The position numbers and the translations under genes were made by a program. The notes under the pieces are model-generated. The model ran no database searches. It had not been told where the DNA came from and saw nothing but the letters and a program-made list of their open reading frames with translations. Positions 35,301 to 42,853 of a DNA stretch of 64,000 nt are shown here, one piece after another (the stretch's first letter is position 1; each line of letters opens with the position of its first letter). Source of the stretch: VXRD01 sp965232265 (GTDB lineage: Bacteria; Latescibacterota; UBA2968); assembly GCA_965232265.1 (NCBI GenBank), contig CBDDPH010000002.1, forward strand, positions 1,426,001 to 1,490,000, given 5' to 3'.

Positions 35301-38063
35301 TCGCTGTCACCTGCTCTGCCTGCTGGCGTGTCGTTTGATGCAGATACACGCAGGCTGTCTGGTACGCCTTCAGGGGGGCAAAATGCGACGACCTACACCT
35401 ATACGGTTGTGGATTCTGACGATAATACGTCTGCGAGCGATGCAGCGAGTTTGTCGTTTAGCATTGGGGTGGATGGTGCGCCCTCTTTTGGTGATGCGAC
35501 AATTGCAGACATGGTTCTTCGTCAAGATGTTGCGATGTCGGCGGTGGTTTTGCCTGCTGCCAGCGGTGGCAATGGTGCATTGCGCTATTCGCTATCACCT
35601 GCGTTGCCTGCTGGCGTGTCGTTTGACGCGAGCACACGGCGGCTTGCTGGCACGCCATCAGGTGTGCAAGATGCTGTGACATATACCTATGCAGTTGCAG
35701 ATTCGGATGATAATACAGGTGCGAGCGATACAGCGAGCCTGACGTTCAGCATTGGGATAGATGGTGTGCCTTCCTTTGGCGGTGCGACAATCGCGGATTT
35801 GAGTCTGACGCAAGGCGTTGCGATGTCGGCGGTGGTTTTGCCTGCTGCCAGCGGTGGCAATGGCACATTGCGTTATTCGCTCCGGCCGAATTTGCCTGCT
35901 GGCGTGTCGTTTAACGCGAGGACACGCAGGCTTTCTGGTACGCCTTCAGGTATGCAAGATGCTGTGATATATACCTATACGGTTGCAGATGCCGATGCGA
36001 ATACAGGTGCGGATGATACGGCGAGCCTGACGTTTAGTATTGGGGTAGATGGTGTGCCTTCTTTTGGTGATGCGACAATTGCGGATTTGAGCCTGAAACA
36101 AGGCGTTGCGATGTCGGCGGTGGTTTTGCCTGCTGCCAGTGGTGGCAATGGTGCGTTGCACTATTCTCTGTCGCCTGCTTTGCCTGCTGGCGTGTCGTTT
36201 GATGCAGATACACGTACCTTGTCTGGCACGCCTTCAAGTGTGCAAGATGCTGTGACCTATACCTATACGGTTGTGGACTCGGATGATAATACGTCTGCGA
36301 GTGATACGGCGAGTCTGACGTTTAGCATTGGGGTGGATGGTGCGCCTTCCTTTGGCGGTGCGACAATTGCGGATTTGAGTCTGACGCAAGGTGTGGCAAT
36401 GGCGGCGTTGGTTTTGCCTTCTGCCAGTGGTGGCAATGGCGCGTTGCGTTATTCGCTATCGCCTGCTTTGCCTGCTGGCGTGTCGTTTGACGCTGATACA
36501 CGCACCTTGTCCGGTACGCCTTCAGGTGTGCAGGATGCAACAACCTACACCTATACCGTTGCCGATGCCGATGCCAATACAGGACCAGAGGATGAGGATA
36601 GTCTGACGTTTAATATCGCAGTGCTGGAGCCTCCATTTGTGTCGCCGCAGGCGTGGCTTGCCCGTTTTGGTCGCACTGTGGCCGCACAGGTGTTGGACGG
36701 CGTGTCGGCGCGTTTGACCGCGGGCCGCCTGGGAACGCAGGCAACCTTTGCCGGGCAGGCGCTGAATCTGTCGAGGACTGGTCCTTATGAGACGGTCGCG
36801 CTGGCACAGATGGGGGACTGGTTCACTGGTTCCCCGGCATACCCAACCGACAAAGGGGCACCTCTGATTCGCACACTGACATTGCAGGACGCGCTTTTGG
36901 GCACGTCTTTCGCGCTGAACGGGACACAGGACGCCAGAGGGGGTTCGCTGGCTTTCTGGGGTCGGGGCGCGCAGTCTCGTTTCGCAGGGCAAGAGGGAAC
37001 GCTCGCGGTTGATGGCAAGGTGAACACTGGTATGCTGGGTATGGACTATGCACATGGAGGTTTGCTTGCAGGTGTGATGGTTTCGCACAGTCGCGCCGAT
37101 GGTGGCTACGGCGGCGAGGGGTCTGAAACCCTGTCCTCCCTGCTTACTGCAGGCACTGCCTACGGGTCATTGGATGCCTCGCAGCACATCGCGCTTTGGG
37201 GGGCAGCAGGCTATGGGCAGGGTGAACTGACGCTTACCCGGCAGCGCGGGACGAGTGTGACGACAGATCTGGACTGGCGTCTGGCGTCTGGCGGCATACG
37301 CGGCAGCTTGGCCGAACCCTCTGATGCCGGCGGCGGTTCCGTGTTGGCTGTGGTCTCGGACGCGCTGTGGACGCGCACGACCTCCGATGCTGTGTCTGAT
37401 CCGGACCGAGATGAGACGCTGGCGGGTGTGTCTGCTGCTGTGACGCGCCTTCGCCTGGGTCTCGAAGGCGGGCAGGTGATGCCCCTCTCGCAGAGTGGTA
37501 TGCTGATGCCCCGGCTCGAAGTGGGGGTGCGTCACGACGGCGGCGATGCCGAAACGGGTCTCGGCTTGGAAGTGGGCGGGGGTGCTTCTCTGACGCTCAA
37601 CAATGGGCTTTCCCTGGACATTGCGGCGCGTACCCTGCTTGTCCACGCACAGGAAGGGGTGCAAGATCGCGGTTTCTCGATGGGGCTGGTATTTGACCCG
37701 TCTCCCGCCTCATCAGCGGGTCTGTCGGTGCTGTTGCGCCACGATATTGGCAGTTCGTCTTCGGGTGGGATAGACGCGCTGTTTACCCCCGAACCGCTGG
37801 GTGCTGGCACTCGTAGCGCTGGCACTGGGCGCTGGCTTGGGGAAGTCGCCTATGGTTTGTCTAACTTTGGCGGTCTGATTACGGGTAGCCCGTATATCGG
37901 GTATGGTCATATCGGTGGCGCACGTGATTACAGTGTTGGCTGGCGGTATGTCCCTTCGGGTCTGGCGTCCGACCTTTCCTTTGGGCTTAGAGGCACGCGG
38001 CGTGAAAGCGCAGGTGCAGGTGCGGATCACGCGGTGGGGCTTGAAGCCCGTGCCCGCTGGTAG
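32400..38063 (+). CDS. Giant Ig-like repeat surface protein with C-terminal autotransporter-type beta-barrel
   Basis: 1,887 residues. The ATG at 32400 has GGAGG 6 nt upstream and is followed by a signal peptide (KVLILAFLAGFCAASGAGAA). Order: one putative-Ig module (about 40-130), a CalX-beta-like module, two dystroglycan/cadherin-like modules separated by a Pro-rich linker, ten exact 96-residue putative-Ig repeats (residues 452-1411), then a barrel domain of about 450 residues starting WLARFGRTVAAQVLD and ending in aromatic LEARARW, the form needed for outer-membrane insertion. It probably serves as an adhesin. Its upstream region suggests phase variation. Confidence 0.87.
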   Translation: MVRQVRLKHQGSRFLASVKVLILAFLAGFCAASGAGAADLTLPSWALYRDLYFYQNSDAVSVTLPAATGGTPPLTYTLEKRGGGSLPAGLSFNASTRTLSGTPTTLQGRVVYTYKVTDSEDNMVRRTTHIHVVVPSFRIVGGTSHTVKEQAAFSRSMILDAKPGGTVTVTLTNSNPAKLTVTPTTFTFDQDTWAIAQHFTASAVKDDDGNDETVTITLTGSGGGYDSATGTITVTVQDPDPGPPVVANAIPDQTVAVNATRTVALASVFRDSDGDALMLSASSSSTGTATVSLSGTTLSIGGVAAGTATVTVTATDPGGLQATDSFTVTVTAPGTPPPVITPPPVVTPPPASQTPFLNRAPVVVNAISDQTVGVLGTGSVPLASVFIDPDGDALTLSASSSSTGTATVSLSGTTLSIGGVATGTATVTVTATDSGGLTATDSFDVTVTDTAPSFGDETIADMVIGQGVAMSAVVLPAASGGNGALRYSLSPALPAGVSFDADTRTLSGMPPEVQDAVTYTYTVADSDDNTSASDTASLTFSIRVDGVPSFGGATIADLNVTQGVAIEAMVLPVASGGNGALRYSLWPNLSAGLSYDADTRTLSGTPSEVRGAVTYTYTVADSDDNTSASDTASLTFSIGIDGVPSFGGATIADLNVTQGVAIEAMVLPAARGGNGVLRYSLSPALPTGVSYDAGTRTLSGTPSEMRGAVTYTYTVVDSDDNTSASDTASLTFSIGVDGVPSFGSATIADMILRQDVAMAPVVLPVASGGNGSLRYSLRPNLPAGLSFDARTRTLSGVPSGLRGVATYTYTVVDSDDNTGADDAASLTFSIGIDRVPSFGSATIADMVLEQGVAMASVVLPAARGGNGALHYSLSPALPAGVSFDAGTRRLSGVPSEVQDAVTYTYTVADADANTGADDAASLTFSIGVDGVPSFGDATIADLSLKQGVAMASVVLPAASGGNGALHYSLSPALPAGVSFDADTRRLSGTPSGGQNATTYTYTVVDSDDNTSASDAASLSFSIGVDGAPSFGDATIADMVLRQDVAMSAVVLPAASGGNGALRYSLSPALPAGVSFDASTRRLAGTPSGVQDAVTYTYAVADSDDNTGASDTASLTFSIGIDGVPSFGGATIADLSLTQGVAMSAVVLPAASGGNGTLRYSLRPNLPAGVSFNARTRRLSGTPSGMQDAVIYTYTVADADANTGADDTASLTFSIGVDGVPSFGDATIADLSLKQGVAMSAVVLPAASGGNGALHYSLSPALPAGVSFDADTRTLSGTPSSVQDAVTYTYTVVDSDDNTSASDTASLTFSIGVDGAPSFGGATIADLSLTQGVAMAALVLPSASGGNGALRYSLSPALPAGVSFDADTRTLSGTPSGVQDATTYTYTVADADANTGPEDEDSLTFNIAVLEPPFVSPQAWLARFGRTVAAQVLDGVSARLTAGRLGTQATFAGQALNLSRTGPYETVALAQMGDWFTGSPAYPTDKGAPLIRTLTLQDALLGTSFALNGTQDARGGSLAFWGRGAQSRFAGQEGTLAVDGKVNTGMLGMDYAHGGLLAGVMVSHSRADGGYGGEGSETLSSLLTAGTAYGSLDASQHIALWGAAGYGQGELTLTRQRGTSVTTDLDWRLASGGIRGSLAEPSDAGGGSVLAVVSDALWTRTTSDAVSDPDRDETLAGVSAAVTRLRLGLEGGQVMPLSQSGMLMPRLEVGVRHDGGDAETGLGLEVGGGASLTLNNGLSLDIAARTLLVHAQEGVQDRGFSMGLVFDPSPASSAGLSVLLRHDIGSSSSGGIDALFTPEPLGAGTRSAGTGRWLGEVAYGLSNFGGLITGSPYIGYGHIGGARDYSVGWRYVPSGLASDLSFGLRGTRRESAGAGADHAVGLEARARW
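33753..36632 (+). repeat. Ten tandem 288-bp repeats
   Basis: Successive units begin with the codons for PSFG at 33753, 34041, 34329, 34617, 34905, 35193, 35481, 35769, 36057 and 36345, exactly 288 bp apart with no indels. Each encodes a putative-Ig domain with RTLSGTPS and TYTYTVADSDDNT motifs. Variation between copies is patchwork, as expected from recombination among repeats. Confidence 0.95.
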
Positions 38064-38120
38064 AAAACCCGCAATCAGATGGACGACTATGGGCATTTTC
38101 ACAGTTCTGCAGGAGAAGAT

Positions 38121-38957
38121 ATGACTTCTACACCTACTGCATGGGATGATTACCGTTTTGATCTTCAGGGATTTCTCGTTCTGAAGGATGTCGTTTCTGC
38201 AGAACTGATTGCGGAGATTAACGAGACGGTCGATCACTGGGTTGCTTTACACGAGGCTGGACAAAAATGGATCGGTCATGTTCGCTGTAGCGATCCCGAA
38301 CCCGTAAAGGGTCCCGATATCAAGTTTGCGAATATTATTGAGGGGGGACCAGCTTTTGAGGCGTTGATCGATAATCCCAACTGGCTCGAGTATGTGAAGC
38401 GCTACGTGGATCATGACGGGTTGTACATCTGGGCGAACCATTTGTCTGTCAGTCGGAAAGGCAGCTATGTGCCTGTTCATTCCGGCGGTCACAACAAGAG
38501 TTATCGCACGAGTTTTCGCTATCATAACGATAATTTCTATTGTGGCAATTTCAATGTTTTGCTCGCGCTGAATGATATTGGTCCTGGGGATGGGGGTACT
38601 GTGATTGTGCCTGGATCGCATAAATGCAATGTGGTTAATCCTCTGGTTTTCGAGGAGGAGAATGGGCGACATGAGAATGTGGTTGAGCAGACGAAACTGA
38701 CGCCCTATTTAAGGGAAATGCACCTCAATGCAGGCGACGCTGTTATTTTTACGGATGCCTGTACACACGGTGCCAGTGTGCGGACCAATGACGGCGAGCG
38801 CAGGATACTGATTTATCGATACACTGCATTTTGGATGAAAAATGCGACTGGTTTTGAGCCGTCAGAAGAATTGCTCGCCAGGCTCACGCCTGAGCGCAGA
38901 AAAATTGTGCGGCCCGTTGTGCCGATAAGACCGCCTGTTCAATCTGTGACTGCATGA
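38121..38957 (+). CDS. Phytanoyl-CoA dioxygenase (PhyH) family protein, HxGG type
   Basis: 278 residues from the ATG with GGAG upstream. Features: YRFDLQGFLVLKDVVS N-terminus, VHSGGHNKSYR at the proximal metal position, GDGGTVIVPGSHK, and distal THGASVRTNDGERRILIYRY with the 2-oxoglutarate Arg. Glycine stands where the usual HxD has Asp. It closely resembles the next gene, so the pair arose by tandem duplication. It opens the sulfatase/glycosidase island. Substrate unknown. Confidence 0.85.
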   Translation: MTSTPTAWDDYRFDLQGFLVLKDVVSAELIAEINETVDHWVALHEAGQKWIGHVRCSDPEPVKGPDIKFANIIEGGPAFEALIDNPNWLEYVKRYVDHDGLYIWANHLSVSRKGSYVPVHSGGHNKSYRTSFRYHNDNFYCGNFNVLLALNDIGPGDGGTVIVPGSHKCNVVNPLVFEEENGRHENVVEQTKLTPYLREMHLNAGDAVIFTDACTHGASVRTNDGERRILIYRYTAFWMKNATGFEPSEELLARLTPERRKIVRPVVPIRPPVQSVTA

Positions 38958-38976
38958 TTTTTTAAAGGATATGACT

Positions 38977-39801
38977 ATGACACCTGTGCCCGATAAATGG
39001 GATGATTATCGCTTCGATCTTGAAGGGTTTCTCATTCTGGAAAATGTTGTTTCTCCAGAACTTATTGCAGAGATCAATGAGAAGGTCGATGAATGGCTTG
39101 CGTTGAGCGATGCGGGAGAGGAATGGTTGGGCAATGTTCATGTTGTGCGGGACGAAAATACCAATAGTCACAGTGTGAGTTTTAGGAATGTTATCGAAGG
39201 GGGTTCGTGTTTTGAGGCGTTGATCGACAATCCCAACTGGATCGCGTTTGTCAAGCGGTACGTGGATAACCACGGTTTGCATATTTGGATGAATTTTCTT
39301 CCGATCATCCGTCAAGGGAGCCATGTGAGGTTGCATGCTGGCGGTCACAATAAGATGTATCGCACGAGTTTTGAATATCACGACAATAAATTTTTCTGTG
39401 GCAATTTGAATATTTTGCTCGCGCTGAATGATATTGGTCCAGGGGATGGGGGTACATTGGTCGTTCCCGGGTCCCATAAGTCCAATTTTCCAAATCCGCT
39501 GGTGCATCAAAAAACACAGGGGAGGAAGGATTATGTTCTCGATCCGGGTGATATGGCGCCCTTTCTCAAGGAGGTGCATCTCAAGGCTGGGGATGCCGTT
39601 GTGTTTACGGACGCGCTTATCCACGGTGCCAGTGTGCGGATCAACGAAGGAGAACGCCGCGCATTGATTTATCGGTATTCTTCTTTTTGGACCCGAGATC
39701 GTTTGGGGTATGAATATTCCGATGAGTTGGTGGCGAGATTGACGCCTGCACGTCGAAAGATTATTCGCCCTATTGAGCCATCAAGACCACCGGTTATGTA
39801 A
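38977..39801 (+). CDS. Phytanoyl-CoA dioxygenase (PhyH) family protein, HxGG type (tandem paralogue)
   Basis: 274 residues; close paralogue of the preceding gene, sharing the same motif order: LHAGGHNKMYR, GDGGTLVVPGSHK and IHGASVRINEGERRALIYRY. The ATG at 38977 is preferred over 38971 because AGGA is 7 nt upstream of it. It ends 11 bp before the sulfatase start, so an operon is likely. The proximal metal motif again has Gly in place of Asp. Confidence 0.85.
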   Translation: MTPVPDKWDDYRFDLEGFLILENVVSPELIAEINEKVDEWLALSDAGEEWLGNVHVVRDENTNSHSVSFRNVIEGGSCFEALIDNPNWIAFVKRYVDNHGLHIWMNFLPIIRQGSHVRLHAGGHNKMYRTSFEYHDNKFFCGNLNILLALNDIGPGDGGTLVVPGSHKSNFPNPLVHQKTQGRKDYVLDPGDMAPFLKEVHLKAGDAVVFTDALIHGASVRINEGERRALIYRYSSFWTRDRLGYEYSDELVARLTPARRKIIRPIEPSRPPVM

Positions 39802-39812
39802 GGGAGATCGAA

Positions 39813-41201
39813 ATGAGTAAGCCAAATCTGCTGATTATTCACACCGATGAACACAATTTTCGCACATTGGGTTGCTATCGCGATTTGATGCCGGAAGATC
39901 AGGCTTTTGTCTGGGGACCGGGCGTTAAAGTGGATACGCCGCATATTGATTCGCTCGCGCGGGACGGTGCTATTTGCGACAGTTATTATTCCTCGTCGCC
40001 TGTTTGCTCGCCTTCGCGTGCTTCTTTTGTTTCCGGCCTTTATCCGATTGCTACCGATGTGTATAAAAACGATATTCCCTTGAAAGAGGGGCTGATCACT
40101 TTTGCCGAGGTGCTCAAAAATCAGGGCTATGCCACCTCATACCTCGGCAAGTGGCATCTGGGTGGAGAAGCCAAGCCCGGTTTTGCGCCAGCGCACAAAT
40201 TCGGTTTTGAGGACAATCGGTATATGTGGAACCGCGGTCACTGGAAGAAACTCGGGTTGAAAGATGATGGCACGCCCTACGTTGCGGCGAGGAACAACAG
40301 GGGCGAGGCTGCAAGCAGGGTAGATGGTGCCGACGAAAAATCATTTACAACTGATTGGTTGATTGACCGCACCCTGGAAATTATCGAACGCGATCAGAAT
40401 CACCCCTTTTGCATTATGGTCTCTATCCCGGATCCGCACGGGCCAAACACGGTTCGCGCGCCCTACGACACGATGTACAAAGACATGGTGTTTCAAAATC
40501 CGCGCACGATGGATTTTCCCGTGGAGAAAATGCCGAAATGGCACCGGGTTGGAGATAAGAATACGGCCCGTAAACTGAATCAGAGGCAGATGCAGCGGTA
40601 TTTTGGGATGGTCAAGTGCATCGACGATAATGTGGGGCGCATTTTGGCAGATCTGGAAGCCGGGGGGTTGGATCAGAATACGATTGTGATTTTTACCGCC
40701 GATCACGGCGATCTGATGGGCGAACACAGACGCCACAATAAGGGGATGCCCTTCGAGGGCAGTGCAAAAATTCCGTTTGTGATTCGCTGGCCCGAGAAGA
40801 TTGCGCCGGGGAAAGTTGTGAATACCGCCTATACGACGGTTGATTTCGGTCCGACGATTCTGGGTATGATGGGGATTGAGGAGGAGATTCCAGATGCCCA
40901 TGGGGTGAATGATGCGGCGGCGTTTCTCGGTGATGAAAAGGTGGTAGATGACGATCGCATTGTCTATATGACGACTTCAGGATCGCAGACCATTATGGCG
41001 GTTAACCGACGTTATAAACTGGTTCTCTCACAGGCCGACGATCCCTGGTTGTACGATCTGCATAAGGACCCGGATGAGCTGGTCAATGTATATTCCGATC
41101 CCGCATACAAAGCAGTTGCTGAGAACTTTAGAGCTGAGTTGATTGCCCAGATGAAGCGTTACAATGAGCCTGCGCTACGCAAAGGTCGGCTGATTTATTA
41201 A
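39813..41201 (+). CDS. Sulfatase (formylglycine type I)
   Basis: 462 residues. C65 in CSPSRAS is the cysteine modified to formylglycine; the second signature is LGKWHLGGE (about 116). Early metal residues lie in HTDEHN and a later FTADHGDLMGEH carries Asp/His ligands. It hydrolyses sulfate esters, probably of a polysaccharide given the neighbouring GH117- and GH127-type glycosidases. No signal peptide is visible, which would place it in the cytoplasm acting on imported oligosaccharides. GGGAG precedes the ATG. Confidence 0.93.
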   Translation: MSKPNLLIIHTDEHNFRTLGCYRDLMPEDQAFVWGPGVKVDTPHIDSLARDGAICDSYYSSSPVCSPSRASFVSGLYPIATDVYKNDIPLKEGLITFAEVLKNQGYATSYLGKWHLGGEAKPGFAPAHKFGFEDNRYMWNRGHWKKLGLKDDGTPYVAARNNRGEAASRVDGADEKSFTTDWLIDRTLEIIERDQNHPFCIMVSIPDPHGPNTVRAPYDTMYKDMVFQNPRTMDFPVEKMPKWHRVGDKNTARKLNQRQMQRYFGMVKCIDDNVGRILADLEAGGLDQNTIVIFTADHGDLMGEHRRHNKGMPFEGSAKIPFVIRWPEKIAPGKVVNTAYTTVDFGPTILGMMGIEEEIPDAHGVNDAAAFLGDEKVVDDDRIVYMTTSGSQTIMAVNRRYKLVLSQADDPWLYDLHKDPDELVNVYSDPAYKAVAENFRAELIAQMKRYNEPALRKGRLIY

Positions 41202-41213
41202 GTGGAGATACCT

Positions 41214-42413
41214 GTGAGCGATGAGAAGAACAAGGGGGCAGCGTTTTTTCCGTATGTGATGCCAAGAGAAAGACCGGATCTGCCTTTGAGCCGTGCGATG
41301 GATCGGCTCTTTGCGAACTACAGTGCGCCTTCTACCTGGTGGAATGAGTTGTATTCCCAGTTTCGATATACCGCGCTCGAAGGACTGGATTACCGGGGAG
41401 GAGATGGCAGGCTTACGAGGCGCGATCCGAGCAAGGTAATCAAAGCCGATGGCAAGTATTACGTGTGGTACACGCGGCGAAGTACGGACGCGCCGCCGCA
41501 GGGTCCGGGAAGAGGCGCGGAGTCGATTCCATCGACCGACTGGGATTTGTCAGAGATCTGGTATGCGACGAGTGAAGATGGTTTTGTGTGGGAAGAACAG
41601 GGCGTTGCGGTGCCGCGACCTGCCAAACCGCACGCCGGATGGCGGTCTGTTTCCACCCCCGACATTCTCGTTTGGAAGGACAGATACTATCTCTATTATC
41701 AGAGCTTTCTGGAGATGTCGGGGACGCGCGGTGATGATTGCCCGGTGTCGGTCTCATGGGCGGATTCGCCGAATGGGCCCTGGACACCGACTCACGAGGT
41801 GGTGATTCCGAATGGTCCAGAAGGGTCCTGGGACCAGTTCTCTATTCACGACCCCTATCCACTGGTGTACAAAGGTCAGATCTACTTGTATTATAAATCG
41901 GATATGAACGCAATGCGGAAGCAAAACATCCGGTTACAGGGATTGGCGATTGCGGACGATCCGCTGGGGCCGTTTGAAAAATGCCCGCTCAATCCCGTGT
42001 TAAATTCGGGACATGAGACGGGTCTGTTTCCCTTCAAGGGCGGGATTGCCGCGCTTGCGATTCGACATGGAAATGAGCACAATACGATTCAGTTTGCCCC
42101 AGATGGAATCAATTTCGAGATCGCATCTACCGTCAGCCTGATGCCCATCGCCCCGGGGCCCTATGTGCCGGATGCGTTTACCAATACCGACGACGGACGC
42201 GGGATCACGTGGGGGCTTTGTCACTTTACAGGCGTTGGAAAGCACAGTATTCTGGCTCGATTTGACTGCGACTTGAGTCAGGACCACGATGCTCCAAACA
42301 TGCGACAGACAGAGCACTGGTGGCCGCCGGAATACTATTACAAAAGTGGATTGGGTGAGGCGATGCGGCGAGAGCGGGAGCAAATGGCCAGGAAAGATCT
42401 GCAAGAAACCTGA
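41214..42413 (+). CDS. GH117-like glycoside hydrolase (anhydro-galactosidase family)
   Basis: 399 residues, GTG start 6 nt after GGAG, 12 bp after the sulfatase stop. The N-terminal block LSRAMDRLF ... TWWNELYSQFRYTALEGLDY ... LTRRDPSKVIK and DLSEIWYATSEDGFVWEEQG is recalled as characteristic of GH117, a five-bladed propeller family that removes 3,6-anhydro-L-galactose from agar oligosaccharides. The family name comes from remembered motif similarity and not a search; a GH43-like enzyme is the alternative. No signal peptide. Confidence 0.72.
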   Translation: MSDEKNKGAAFFPYVMPRERPDLPLSRAMDRLFANYSAPSTWWNELYSQFRYTALEGLDYRGGDGRLTRRDPSKVIKADGKYYVWYTRRSTDAPPQGPGRGAESIPSTDWDLSEIWYATSEDGFVWEEQGVAVPRPAKPHAGWRSVSTPDILVWKDRYYLYYQSFLEMSGTRGDDCPVSVSWADSPNGPWTPTHEVVIPNGPEGSWDQFSIHDPYPLVYKGQIYLYYKSDMNAMRKQNIRLQGLAIADDPLGPFEKCPLNPVLNSGHETGLFPFKGGIAALAIRHGNEHNTIQFAPDGINFEIASTVSLMPIAPGPYVPDAFTNTDDGRGITWGLCHFTGVGKHSILARFDCDLSQDHDAPNMRQTEHWWPPEYYYKSGLGEAMRREREQMARKDLQET

Positions 42414-42441
42414 TTATTGTTCGTTGAAAGGTGAAACTGTT

Positions 42442-42813
42442 TTGAAAGAACGCGAATTATCGGACCTGCACCCTTCTCGCCCCAATGTATTGTTCATTAT
42501 GACAGATCAGCATCGCAAGGCTGCGCTTGGTTGTTACGGTGATCCGGTTATTCAAACGCCGAATATTGACCGCCTGGCGGAGGGAGGTGTGTTGTGTGAG
42601 CAGTGCTGGACTCAGCATCCGATCTGTATGCCAGCCCGCGCCTCGATCTTTACGGGTCGGTACCCACAGGCACATGGGGTGCGCCATTGCGGTGTGGATC
42701 TGCCGCTGGATGAAATCACCATGGCGCAGGTCAAGCGCCAGTTGCAAGACGAACTGATGGAACGCATCATCAAAGCACGCGATCCTCTGCCAGTGCGGAC
42801 GCATCCGTATTGA
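42442..42813 (+). pseudogene. Sulfatase with internal in-frame deletion
   Basis: About 123 residues. Residues 1-92 are a normal sulfatase N-terminus, with RPNVLFIMTDQH, the formylglycine cysteine C62 in CMPAR, and LPLDEITMAQV. The sequence then jumps to a typical sulfatase C-terminal end, VKRQLQDELMERIIKARDPLPVRTHPY in outline. The middle, some 350 or more residues with the GKWH motif and metal-binding Asp/His, is missing while frame is kept. It should be inactive. A TTG start at 42442 is assumed. The deletion joint is near 42727-42737. Confidence 0.8.
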
Positions 42814-42853
42814 GGGTGTGGAATATTGTTTTACCAATACCGGGATAATTTTT

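Noticed and set aside
33753..36632. CRISPR-like or transposon repeats
   Set aside because: The 288-bp units are in-frame coding repeats of one protein.
41214..42413. Interpretation as a plain GH43 arabinosidase
   Set aside because: The N-terminal TWWNELYSQF and LTRRDPSKV blocks fit GH117 better, though this was not confirmed by a search.
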